A stretch of DNA of 64,000 nucleotides from Methylobacterium sp. 2A (GTDB taxonomy: Bacteria > Pseudomonadota > Alphaproteobacteria > Rhizobiales > Beijerinckiaceae): contig NZ_VUOK01000064.1 of NCBI RefSeq assembly GCF_009806555.1, positions 281-64,280 of the forward strand, read 5' to 3'. The translations under genes were made by a program, and so were the position numbers. Positions 55,628 through 63,578 of the stretch are shown here, piece after piece. Position 1 is the first letter of the stretch. Every line of letters starts with the position of its first letter. The notes beneath the pieces were generated by a model that did not search any database, had not been told where the DNA came from, and saw only the letters and a list, made by a program, of their open reading frames with translations.

Positions 55628-55765
55628 AGCACCGAGACCGACGAGACATGCATCGGGATACAACCTGATCGCGTGAGCAGGGGCATCAAGCAGCGGACGG
55701 ATCAGTCAGTCTTCTCCCGTTCCCGGTCGGAATGGCGGAACCTGATCGCGGCCGGGGGCTAAGGA

Positions 55766-56713
55766 ATGCGAACGCTGAAACAGACGACCCTCAAAGGGCC
55801 GGCGACTCTTTCGGGCATCGGGGTCCATTCCGGGAACCCCGCCGAAATCACGCTCCGGCCCGCACCCGCCAATCACGGCATCGCCTTCCTCCGCACCGGT
55901 ACGCCCCACGGCAACGATCGCCTGATCAAGGCGCATCACGCCCTCGTCTCCGCCACCGAGCTCTGCACCGTCCTGGGCGACGTCGAGACCGGCGCGGTGG
56001 CCACCGTCGAGCATCTGATGTCCGCCCTGTTCGGCCTGGGCGTCGACAACGCGCTGATCGAGATCGACGGGCCCGAGATGCCGATCCTCGACGGCTCCGC
56101 GCTGCCTTTCGTCAAGGCGATCGATCAAGTCGGGATCGCCACCTGCGGCACGCCCCGCCGCTGGCTCAAGGTGCTGCGCCACGTCCGCATCGAGGCCGGC
56201 CGGTCCTTCGCGGAACTCCGTCCGATCGACCGGGGCTTCCGCCTCGATGTCGAGATCGATTTCGAGAGCCCGGTGATCGGCCGCTCGCGCAAGGCGATGG
56301 ACCTGTCGCCCGCCTCCTACCGCCGCGAAATCGCCGGTGCCCGCACCTTCGGGATGATGCGGGACGTGGAGCGCTACTGGAAAGCGGGCTTTGCCCTCGG
56401 CGCCTCCCTGGAGAACACCGTGGCGGTCGGCGAGACCGCCGTGGTCAACCCCGAAGGCTTACGCTTCCCGGACGAGTTCGTCCGGCACAAGATTCTCGAC
56501 GCGGTCGGCGACCTCGCCCTGGCCGGCCTGCCGATCCAGGGCGCCTACCGCTCCTATTGCGGCGGCCACCGGATGAATGTCGGCGTGCTCTCCACCCTCC
56601 TGGCCGACCGGGCGAATTACGCCATCGTCGAGGCGCAGGGTCCGCGCCGCGAGACCGCGCTCTCCGAGCTCGGCGTCGGTCTGGGTATCGCCGCCTTCGC
56701 GAGCGACCTCTGA
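55766..56713 (+). CDS. lpxC: UDP-3-O-acyl-N-acetylglucosamine deacetylase
   Basis: The 315-aa zinc enzyme has SGIGVHSGNPAEITLRPA, the zinc-binding VEHLMSALFGLGVDN, and the second HKILDAVGDLALAG (H-x3-D). It makes the committed step of lipid A synthesis. AAGGA sits immediately before the ATG and GGGGG a little further upstream. Its place after ftsZ is conserved in many proteobacteria. Confidence 0.97.
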   Translation: MRTLKQTTLKGPATLSGIGVHSGNPAEITLRPAPANHGIAFLRTGTPHGNDRLIKAHHALVSATELCTVLGDVETGAVATVEHLMSALFGLGVDNALIEIDGPEMPILDGSALPFVKAIDQVGIATCGTPRRWLKVLRHVRIEAGRSFAELRPIDRGFRLDVEIDFESPVIGRSRKAMDLSPASYRREIAGARTFGMMRDVERYWKAGFALGASLENTVAVGETAVVNPEGLRFPDEFVRHKILDAVGDLALAGLPIQGAYRSYCGGHRMNVGVLSTLLADRANYAIVEAQGPRRETALSELGVGLGIAAFASDL

Positions 56714-56903
56714 CCCTCAACCTGTGACCCGCGGGACACAGTCGGCGAACGATCCGGCCCGCCTCAGCCTTGCCGCTTTCGTGCCCGAATCGAACGGCAC
56801 GGTTTAACGGTCCGTGAACGGCGGGCACGGCCCAGCGGGTCGGATCCACGCACGCGATGGCATGACGGCGCGGGATGGCGCCGCTTCCGGGAAAGAGCGC
56901 CAG

Positions 56904-57785
56904 ATGCCTGTCACCTTTCGTCACCGCCGGGCGGCGGCCTTCGCGGCCCCCCTCGTGGCCGTCCTCGGCCTGGGCCTCGGCGGCTGCGACTTCGACCCGA
57001 CGAATCTCTTCGCCGAGAAGTACAAGCCCGAGGTCGTCCCGGACGTCCCGGCCGACAAGCTCTACAGCGACGGCTTGGCCAAGCTCGAGGACAGCGATTA
57101 CGAGGGCGCGGTCAAGAAGTTCGACAGCCTCGACAAGCAGTACCAGTATTCCGAATGGTCCCGGAAGGCGCTGCTGATGACGGCCTACGCCAATTACGAG
57201 GGCCAGAAATACGACGACGCGATCAGCGCCTCGAAGCGCTACCTGCAGCGGCACCCGGCCAGCAAGGATGCGGCCTACGCGCAGTACCTGATGGCGATGT
57301 CGAACTACAAGCAGATCCCGGACGTGACCCGCGATCAGGAGCGGTCCGAGAAGGCGCTCGCCGCCCTGCAGGAGCTGGTCCAGAAGTATCCGACCTCGGA
57401 ATACGCCGCCGACGCGAAGGCGAAGATCCAGATCACCCGCGACCAGCTCGCCGGCAAGGAGATGGAGATCGGCCGCTTCTACCTGGAGCGGCGCAACTTC
57501 CCGGCGGCGATCAACCGGTTCCGCGACGTGGTCTCCAAGTACCAGACCACCCGCCACGCCGAGGAGGCGCTGGAGCGCCTGACCGAGGCCTATTGGGCGC
57601 TCGGCATCACCCAGGAGGCGCAGAACGCCGCCGCGGTGCTCGGCCACAACTTCCCGGAGAGCCCCTGGTACAAGGACGCGCACGCACTGCTCGCCCAGAA
57701 CGGTCTGGAGCCCCGCGAGGAGAAGACCTCGTTCCTGTCGAAGATCTACCGCACGGTCACGGGCAAGACCGCCTCGGCCGAGTGA
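56904..57785 (+). CDS. bamD: outer-membrane assembly lipoprotein BamD
   Basis: This 293-aa protein has a lipoprotein signal peptide with lipobox LGGC (Cys28), then tetratricopeptide-type repeats (LYSDGLAKLEDSDYEGAVKKF, YDDAISASKRYLQRHP, FPAAINRFRDVVSKYQ). It is part of the BAM complex for outer-membrane proteins. The residue after Cys28 is Asp, which in E. coli would hold a lipoprotein in the inner membrane. The start MPVTFRHRR follows GAAAGAGCG; the frame is open to 56814. Confidence 0.94.
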   Translation: MPVTFRHRRAAAFAAPLVAVLGLGLGGCDFDPTNLFAEKYKPEVVPDVPADKLYSDGLAKLEDSDYEGAVKKFDSLDKQYQYSEWSRKALLMTAYANYEGQKYDDAISASKRYLQRHPASKDAAYAQYLMAMSNYKQIPDVTRDQERSEKALAALQELVQKYPTSEYAADAKAKIQITRDQLAGKEMEIGRFYLERRNFPAAINRFRDVVSKYQTTRHAEEALERLTEAYWALGITQEAQNAAAVLGHNFPESPWYKDAHALLAQNGLEPREEKTSFLSKIYRTVTGKTASAE

Positions 57786-57810
57786 GGGCGCGTCTCATCC
57801 GCGAGTCCGG

Positions 57811-57895
57811 GTTTCCAAAGGGCTGAAGCCCTTTGGCGGGTTCTCAGGGCGGAGCCTTGAGATCGACCAGGGCTCTGTCCTGGACCCGCGAAAAG
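57811..57895. repeat. dispersed palindromic repeat after bamD
   Basis: CCAAAGGGC-TGAA-GCCCTTTGG (57815-57836) forms a 9-bp hairpin, followed by CAGGGCGGAGCCTTG and CCAGGGCTCTGTCCTGG, each partly palindromic. The block GTTTCCAAAGGGCTGAAGCC...GGACCCGC matches, from memory, a very common intergenic element of Methylobacterium. Confidence 0.7.
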
Positions 57896-57950
57896 TCTCG
57901 ACCTTTCGAAACCATGACGCGATAGGTTCAGACCGCCACGGACACATCAA

Positions 57951-57977
57951 GGCCCGGAGCATCCGCTCCGGGCCTTT
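57951..57977 (+). terminator. rho-independent terminator between bamD and recN
   Basis: GGCCCGGAGC and GCTCCGGGCC form a 10-bp stem around ATCC and are followed by TTT. It separates bamD from recN, so recN probably has its own promoter. Confidence 0.8.
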
Positions 57978-58062
57978 CCCGTTGTGCGGCGCATTTTTGG
58001 GGTGAATCGGCGCCGCGACGGCCTTATGTCTGCGGTCCCCTCCTGAGGAATGCCCCCGCCGC

Positions 58063-59736
58063 ATGCTGGCGCAGCTCGCGATCCGCGACATCGTTCTGAT
58101 CGACCGCCTCGAACTGAATTTCCGCTCAGGACTCAGCGTCCTGACCGGGGAGACCGGCGCGGGCAAATCGATCCTGCTCGACGCCTTCGCCCTGGCGCTG
58201 GGCGGGCGCGGCGACGGCCGCCTCGTCCGGCACGGGGAGGCGCAGGGCGTCGTCACCGCCGTGTTCGATCTGCCCCTCGACCATCCGGCCCGCCGGATCG
58301 CCGCCGAGGCCGAGATCGACACGGAGGGCGACCTGATCCTGCGCCGGACCCAGATGGCGGACGGCCGGACCCGCGCCTTCGTCAACGACCAGCCGGTGGG
58401 CGTTCAGGTGCTGCGGGCGATCGGCGCGGCCCTGGTGGAGATCCACGGACAGCACGACGACCGGGCGCTCGCCGATCCGGCCTCACACCGGGCCATCCTC
58501 GACGCATTCGGCGGCCTGCAGGGTCATCTCACCAAGGTCGCCGCGGCCTCCCGGGCGGTCCGCACCGCCCGCTCCGACCTCGCCGAGCACCGCGCCCGCG
58601 TGGAGGCGGCCCGCAAGGAGGCGGACTTCCTGCGCCACGCCGTGGAGGAGCTCGCCGCACTCGCGCCGCAGCCCGGCGAGGAGGCCCAGCTCGCCGAGCG
58701 CCGCAGCATCATGCAGCAATCCGAGAAGGTGGCCCGGGAGCTCAACGAGGCGCTGGACGCGGTGGGCGGCCCCCATTCCGGGGTGCCCCATCTCTCCGCC
58801 GCCCTGCGCAAGCTGGAGCGCCGGGCCGCGCAGCTCCCGGCCCTGGTCGCCCCCTGCGTCAACGCCCTCGACGCCGCGATGGTCGCGCTCGACGAGGCGC
58901 GCGCCGTCCTCGACGCAGCGGTGGCCGAGACCGAATTCGATCCCCGCGACCTGGAACGGGTCGAGGAGCGCCTGTTCGCCCTGCGGGCGGCCGCGCGGAA
59001 ATACGACGTCCCGGCCGACGAACTCGCGGCTCTCGCCGAGCGCTACGCCGGCGACGTGGCGGCGATCGATGCCGGCGAAGCGGCCCTGGCGGGGCTGGAA
59101 CGGACGCTCGCCGAGGCGGAGGCCGCCTACGCCGATGCGGCCGAGAAGCTCAGCGCCGGCCGCCGGCGCGCGGCCAAGCAGCTCGACGCCGCCGTGAAGG
59201 CCGAGTTGCCCCCCCTGAAGCTGGAGCGCGCCCGGTTCATCACCGAGATCGTCACCGATCCCGAGTCGCGCGATCCGGCCGGTACCGACCGGGTCGAGTT
59301 CTGGGCGCAGACCAATCCCGGGACCAAGCCCGGGCCGATGATGAAGGTCGCCTCGGGCGGCGAGTTGTCGCGGTTCATGCTCGCCCTGAAGGTGGTGCTG
59401 GCCGACAAGGGTTCGGCCCCGACGCTGATCTTCGACGAGATCGATACCGGCGTCGGCGGCGCCGTGGCCGATGCCATCGGCCTGCGCCTCGCCCGGCTCG
59501 CCGCGACGGTGCAGGTGGTCGCCGTGACCCACGCACCGCAGGTGGCGGCGCGCGCCGAGACGCATTTCCTGATCGCCAAGGCGCCCGTGAAGGGCGCGGG
59601 ACGCGTCGCCACCCGCGTCGCAAGCCTGCCGGTGGCGGAGCGTCGCGAGGAGATCGCCCGGATGCTCGCGGGCGCGACGGTGACCGACGAAGCCCGGGCC
59701 GCCGCGGCACGGCTCCTCCAGGGGGCCGATGGTTGA
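58063..59736 (+). CDS. recN: DNA repair protein RecN
   Basis: The 557-aa SMC-like protein has Walker A GETGAGKS (residues 29-36), a central coiled coil (e.g. KEADFLRHAVEELAAL), the signature SGGELSRFMLALK and Walker B LIFDEIDTGVGG, then VTHAPQVAA. RecN acts early in double-strand break repair. The start MLAQLAIRDI is the family N-terminus. Confidence 0.96.
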   Translation: MLAQLAIRDIVLIDRLELNFRSGLSVLTGETGAGKSILLDAFALALGGRGDGRLVRHGEAQGVVTAVFDLPLDHPARRIAAEAEIDTEGDLILRRTQMADGRTRAFVNDQPVGVQVLRAIGAALVEIHGQHDDRALADPASHRAILDAFGGLQGHLTKVAAASRAVRTARSDLAEHRARVEAARKEADFLRHAVEELAALAPQPGEEAQLAERRSIMQQSEKVARELNEALDAVGGPHSGVPHLSAALRKLERRAAQLPALVAPCVNALDAAMVALDEARAVLDAAVAETEFDPRDLERVEERLFALRAAARKYDVPADELAALAERYAGDVAAIDAGEAALAGLERTLAEAEAAYADAAEKLSAGRRRAAKQLDAAVKAELPPLKLERARFITEIVTDPESRDPAGTDRVEFWAQTNPGTKPGPMMKVASGGELSRFMLALKVVLADKGSAPTLIFDEIDTGVGGAVADAIGLRLARLAATVQVVAVTHAPQVAARAETHFLIAKAPVKGAGRVATRVASLPVAERREEIARMLAGATVTDEARAAAARLLQGADG

Positions 59737-59749
59737 GCGGCGGGTAAGC

Positions 59750-59764
59750 TTAACCGTAAGTTGA
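59750..59764. promoter_or_regulatory. near-consensus CtrA-type box
   Basis: TTAA-N7-TTGA (TTAACCGTAAGTTGA) differs by one base from the CtrA full site and is followed by a further GTTAACC at 59777. It lies ~90 nt upstream of the NepR-like gene, in a gap with several AT-rich steps. A regulatory role is a guess. Confidence 0.3.
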
Positions 59765-59853
59765 CGGTAACGTTTCGTTAACCATTCGCGACGACATTAT
59801 CCACGTCCCGGCACCGCAGCGGGTTTTGGGCGGTCGAAGGGCGGGAGGGGGAG

Positions 59854-60054
59854 ATGAAGCCGTCAGTCGTCGATTCCGGGGCGCTTCTGGACGCGGAACA
59901 GCCGCAGAAGCGCGCGATCGATACGCGCCAGCTCGGCCTGACGCTCCGCACCGTCTACGAAGGCAGCGTGGACACGCAGCCGATCACCGATACGCATGTC
60001 GAACTGCTCCTGCGCCTGCGTCAGAAGGAGCGGGAGCTTCGCCGGGCGAGCTAG
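59854..60054 (+). CDS. small NepR-like protein (putative anti-sigma factor)
   Basis: The 66-aa protein has the outline of NepR, the anti-sigma factor of the alphaproteobacterial general stress response: an N-terminal flexible part, then LGLTLRTVYEGSVDTQPI (helix 1 pattern LR-x2-Y) and THVELLLRLRQKE (helix 2 pattern LL-x2-L). A strong ribosome binding site (GGGAGGGGGAG) precedes the ATG. No phyR or ecfG is adjacent, unlike the classic locus. The similarity is by eye and moderate. Confidence 0.6.
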   Translation: MKPSVVDSGALLDAEQPQKRAIDTRQLGLTLRTVYEGSVDTQPITDTHVELLLRLRQKERELRRAS

Positions 60055-60077
60055 ACCGATCCGGCGGTGCCCACGCC

Positions 60078-60323
60078 TTACCAGCGGCGCGCCCCCGGCC
60101 TCCGGCGATACTCGGCTGCCCGAATCAGGGTGAGCACCCGGTCGAGGTTGATCAGAAGATCAGCCTCCTCGCGCCGCGCCGCCGCTGCCGCATCCGGATC
60201 GCTGCTGAATTTCTGGCGCGCCTGTGCGAGGGCCAGGGCGCGCTCCAGGGCTTCCCGCTCGGCATGCAGGGCAAGCCAAGCTGGGTCGGTCTCCGTCGCT
60301 GAATCGGCGCCTTCGCGCTCCAC
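60078..60323 (-). CDS. small hypothetical coiled-coil protein
   Basis: This 81-aa acidic/basic helical protein has a heptad-like pattern (LALHAEREALERALALAQARQ; EEADLLINLDRVLTLI) and no known domain. The start is GTG with AGGAAG about 8 nt upstream. It converges on the NepR-like gene, 23 nt apart, and is divergent from pst. It may be a cytoplasmic accessory protein; function unknown. Confidence 0.5.
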   Translation of the reverse strand: MEREGADSATETDPAWLALHAEREALERALALAQARQKFSSDPDAAAAARREEADLLINLDRVLTLIRAAEYRRRPGARRW

Positions 60324-60399
60324 GATACTGACTTCCTTGCCCTGCCGCTGCCGATAGGAACGCGCGAGACCCGCAAACCGTGCCGCATGACCTGCGGCG

Positions 60400-60428
60400 C
60401 GATGTCATGCCGGTGTCATCTACCTGTC
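60400..60428 (+). promoter_or_regulatory. Pho box upstream of pstS
   Basis: Three direct repeats TGTCAT (60401), TGTCAT (60412) and TGTCGT (60423) are spaced exactly 11 nt apart, the pattern bound by PhoB. They lie ~130 nt upstream of pstS, so the pst operon is probably induced by phosphate starvation. Confidence 0.85.
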
Positions 60429-60553
60429 GTAACCGCGCACCCATCGGGCGGCCGGCATCGGGTCTTCATACAGACCGGCCGCAAGGCTCTGCCGCGGGCA
60501 TGAGCATGCCGGCGGAGTGGTGCCGGCTTTTGCCCGACGGCAACGGAGATTCC

Positions 60554-61594
60554 ATGAGACCCTTCGCTTACGCGCTCGCCGTCGGCCTCGCCACGGTACA
60601 GCTGGCGTCTGCGGCCCTGGCCGCCGACATCACCGGGGCAGGGGCCACGTTCCCCTTCCCGGTCTACTCCAAGTGGGCCGAGGCCTACAGGAAGGAATCC
60701 GGCTCGGGTCTGAACTATCAGTCGATCGGATCCGGCGGCGGGATCAAGCAGATCCAGGCCAAGACAGTCGATTTCGGCGCCACCGACGCGCCGCTGAAGG
60801 GCGAGCAGCTCGCCAAGGACAGCCTCGTCCAGTTCCCGACCGTCATGGGCGGCGTGGTGCCCGTGGTGAATATCGCCGGGGTCGAGCCAGGCAAGCTCAA
60901 GCTCACCGGTGACGTGCTGGCCGATATCTACGCGGGCAAGATCGCGAAGTGGACCGATCCGCGGATCGCGAAGCTCAATGACGGGCTGAAGCTGCCCGAC
61001 ACCAATATCACCCCGGTCTACCGGTCCGACGCCTCGGGCACGACCAACATCTTCACGACCTACCTGTCCCAGGTGTCGGATACGTGGAAGAAGGAATACG
61101 GCGCGGCGACCACGATCTCCTGGCCGGTCGGTCAGGGCGGCAAGGGCAACGAGGGCGTGACCGCCACCGTGAAGCAGGTGCCGAACTCCATCGGCTACGT
61201 CGAATCGGCCTACGCCAAGCAGAACAAGCTCGCCTACGCCCTGCTGCAGAACAAGGCCGGCAAGTTCCCGCAGCCGGACGACAAGGCGTTCCAGGCGGCC
61301 GCGGCCAGCGCCGACTGGAAGTCGGCTCCGGGCTTCGGCATTTCGCTGACCAATCAGGCGGGCGATGATGCGTGGCCGATCACGGCGGCGACCTTCATCC
61401 TGGTCCACAAGGATCCGGCCGATGCCGCCAAGGCGGCAGATGTGCTCAAGTTCTTCGACTGGGCCTACAAGAACGGCGACAAGCTCGCCTCCGATCTCGA
61501 CTATGTTCCGCTGCCCGACAACGTCGTGGGGCTGATCCACGAGGAGTGGAAGAACGTGAAGGGCAAGGACGGAAAGCCGGTCTTCAACATGTAG
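60554..61594 (+). CDS. pstS: phosphate-binding protein PstS
   Basis: The 346-aa periplasmic protein has a Sec signal peptide (ending AALAA-D), then DITGAGATFPFPVYSKW, QSIGSGGGIKQI and DFGATDAPL, the phosphate-binding loops. SDASGTTNIF is also typical. It delivers phosphate to PstCAB. GGAGA precedes the ATG at 60554; a longer open frame upstream lacks a leader. Confidence 0.97.
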   Translation: MRPFAYALAVGLATVQLASAALAADITGAGATFPFPVYSKWAEAYRKESGSGLNYQSIGSGGGIKQIQAKTVDFGATDAPLKGEQLAKDSLVQFPTVMGGVVPVVNIAGVEPGKLKLTGDVLADIYAGKIAKWTDPRIAKLNDGLKLPDTNITPVYRSDASGTTNIFTTYLSQVSDTWKKEYGAATTISWPVGQGGKGNEGVTATVKQVPNSIGYVESAYAKQNKLAYALLQNKAGKFPQPDDKAFQAAAASADWKSAPGFGISLTNQAGDDAWPITAATFILVHKDPADAAKAADVLKFFDWAYKNGDKLASDLDYVPLPDNVVGLIHEEWKNVKGKDGKPVFNM

Positions 61595-61681
61595 GCAAGT
61601 TCGGGGGGGAGGTTTCGGCCTCCTCCCTCGCTTCCGGGATCGCGCCGCGCTACCCACGTCATCTTTCGCAGAGAACCGCGG

Positions 61682-62659
61682 ATGTCCGCTTTGACTGAAA
61701 CGATTGCCCTCGGCCGAACCCATACTGCCGTCACGCGGAAGGGGCCGAGCCGGAATCTGGACGCCCTGTTCCGCGGCTGCGCCTACGGCGCCGCGCTCCT
61801 GGTTCTGACCGCCCTCGTCGGCATCATCGGCTCCATCGTCTATGGCGGCCTGCCCGCCTTCCGGGAGTTCGGCTTCGGCTTCCTGACGTCCAGCGCCTGG
61901 AACGTCGGCACCGAGCAGTACGGCGCCCTCGTGGCCGTGATCGGAACGCTGACCTCCGCGCTGCTGGCCCTCGTCATCGGCGTCCCGATCTCGCTCGGCA
62001 TCGCCATCTATCTGACGCAGCTCTGCCCGGGCTGGGCGCGCAAGCCGGTGGCGATGACGATCGAACTCCTCGCCGCGGTGCCGAGCATCATCTACGGCAT
62101 GTGGGGACTGTTCATCTTCGCCCCGCTCTTCGCCCGCTTCATCGAGATCCCGATCTCGAACGTCGTCGAAGGGCTGCCGATCGTCGGCACCGTGCTGTAT
62201 GCCCGCATTCCGTCGGGTGTCGGCGTGCTCACCGCCGGCATCATCCTGGCGATCATGATCGTGCCCTTCGTCGCCTCGATCGCCCGCGACATGCTCGATC
62301 AGATCCCGACGATCCTGCGCGAGAGCGCCTACGGGGTCGGCTGCACCACCTGGGAGGTGACGCGCTTCGTCCTGATCCGGCACGCCTCGGTGTCGATCAT
62401 CGGCGCGATCATGCTCGGCCTCGGCCGGGCGCTGGGCGAGACGATGGCGGTGACCTTCGTGGTCGGCAACGCCAATCGCCTCTCGGCCTCGATCTTCGAT
62501 CCCGGCTCGACCATCGCGTCCCGGATCGCCAACGAGTTCAACGAGGCGGACGGCATGCAGCTCAACGCCCTGATGGCGCTCGGCTGCATCCTGTTCGTGA
62601 TCACCTTCATCGTTCTGATCGCCGCGCGCATCCTGACGTCACGCGTACGGGTTGGTTGA
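61682..62659 (+). CDS. pstC: phosphate ABC transporter permease PstC
   Basis: The 325-aa inner-membrane protein has six hydrophobic helices, with VPSIIYGMWGLFIFAP and the EAA-type loop LRESAYGVGCTTWEV, and GRALGETMAVTFVVGN. It pairs with PstA to form the channel. It starts 87 nt after pstS. Confidence 0.96.
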   Translation: MSALTETIALGRTHTAVTRKGPSRNLDALFRGCAYGAALLVLTALVGIIGSIVYGGLPAFREFGFGFLTSSAWNVGTEQYGALVAVIGTLTSALLALVIGVPISLGIAIYLTQLCPGWARKPVAMTIELLAAVPSIIYGMWGLFIFAPLFARFIEIPISNVVEGLPIVGTVLYARIPSGVGVLTAGIILAIMIVPFVASIARDMLDQIPTILRESAYGVGCTTWEVTRFVLIRHASVSIIGAIMLGLGRALGETMAVTFVVGNANRLSASIFDPGSTIASRIANEFNEADGMQLNALMALGCILFVITFIVLIAARILTSRVRVG

Positions 62660-62667
62660 GGAGCCCC

Positions 62668-63555
62668 ATGGACGCGACCAACACACTCGCCGCGCTGCCG
62701 CTCGCGCGGAGCCGGGTCCGCCCCGGCCGCCGCCGGGCGGACGCCGTACTGCGCGGCTTCTGCGCCTTCGCCACGCTGATCGGCGTCATCGTGCTCGGCT
62801 CGATCCTGCTGATGCTGATCGTCGAGGGTGTGCGCGGCTTCACCCCGACCCTGCTGACGCAACCGACCCCGGGGCCGGGCAGCGAGGGCGGCGGCATCGC
62901 CAACGCGGTCCTGGGCAGCCTGATCCTGACCCTGATCGGCATCGTGATCGCGACGCCGGTCGGCGTGATGGCCGGGACCTTCCTGGCGGAGTACGGCCGG
63001 ACCTCGAAGCTCGCCGTCGTGATCCGCTTCCTCAACGACATCCTCCTCTCGGCGCCGTCGATCCTGATCGGCCTGTTCGTCTACACGCTGATGGTGCGGC
63101 CGATGGGCAGCTACTCGGGCTGGGCCGGCGGTGTCGCGCTCGCCATCATCGCCACGCCGGTGATCGTGCGGACCACTGAGGATATGCTGAGCCTCGTGCC
63201 GGGCACCCTGCGCGAGGCCGGTGCGGCCCTCGGCGCTCCGCCTTCCGTCGTGATCATGAAGGTGAGCTGGCGCGCGGCCTCGGCCGGTATCGTCACCGGC
63301 ATCATCCTGGCGCTGGCCCGGATCGCCGGCGAGACCGCGCCGCTCCTGTTCACCGCCCTCAACAACAACAGCTGGTTCAACGCCGACCTCATGGGCGGCA
63401 TTCCGAACCTACCGGTGATGATCTACCAGTTCGCGCTCTCGCCCTATCCCAACTGGCAGCAGCTGGCCTGGGCCGGAGCACTCCTGATCACCGTGACCAT
63501 CCTCGCCCTCTCGGTTGTCGCCCGCGTGGTGATCAAGCCGCAGCGGGCCCGCTGA
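62668..63555 (+). CDS. pstA: phosphate ABC transporter permease PstA
   Basis: The 295-aa permease has six helices, LLSAPSILIGLFVYTLMV and the EAA loop LREAGAALGAPPSVVIMKV, and RIAGETAPLLFTALNN, matching PstA. It starts 8 nt after pstC with GAGGAG upstream. The longer open frame inside pstC is a shadow. Confidence 0.96.
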   Translation: MDATNTLAALPLARSRVRPGRRRADAVLRGFCAFATLIGVIVLGSILLMLIVEGVRGFTPTLLTQPTPGPGSEGGGIANAVLGSLILTLIGIVIATPVGVMAGTFLAEYGRTSKLAVVIRFLNDILLSAPSILIGLFVYTLMVRPMGSYSGWAGGVALAIIATPVIVRTTEDMLSLVPGTLREAGAALGAPPSVVIMKVSWRAASAGIVTGIILALARIAGETAPLLFTALNNNSWFNADLMGGIPNLPVMIYQFALSPYPNWQQLAWAGALLITVTILALSVVARVVIKPQRAR

Positions 63556-63578
63556 AGCGCGCCCGAAGGATTAGCCCG

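Larger units (their letters stand above)
55385..55765. other. lpxC upstream region
   Basis: No gene is seen in these 381 bp. They hold AT-rich stretches (AATACAATTTCAGGTTTTATAAATT at 55392-55416), a CtrA-type box at 55511-55525 and a sigma70-like promoter at 55599-55627. The region therefore looks regulatory, and would leave lpxC with a leader of about 130 nt. Confidence 0.6.

Noticed and set aside
59737..59853. EcfG-type (general stress) promoter before the NepR-like gene
   Set aside because: CGTT occurs, but no GGAAC at the required 16-17 nt spacing.
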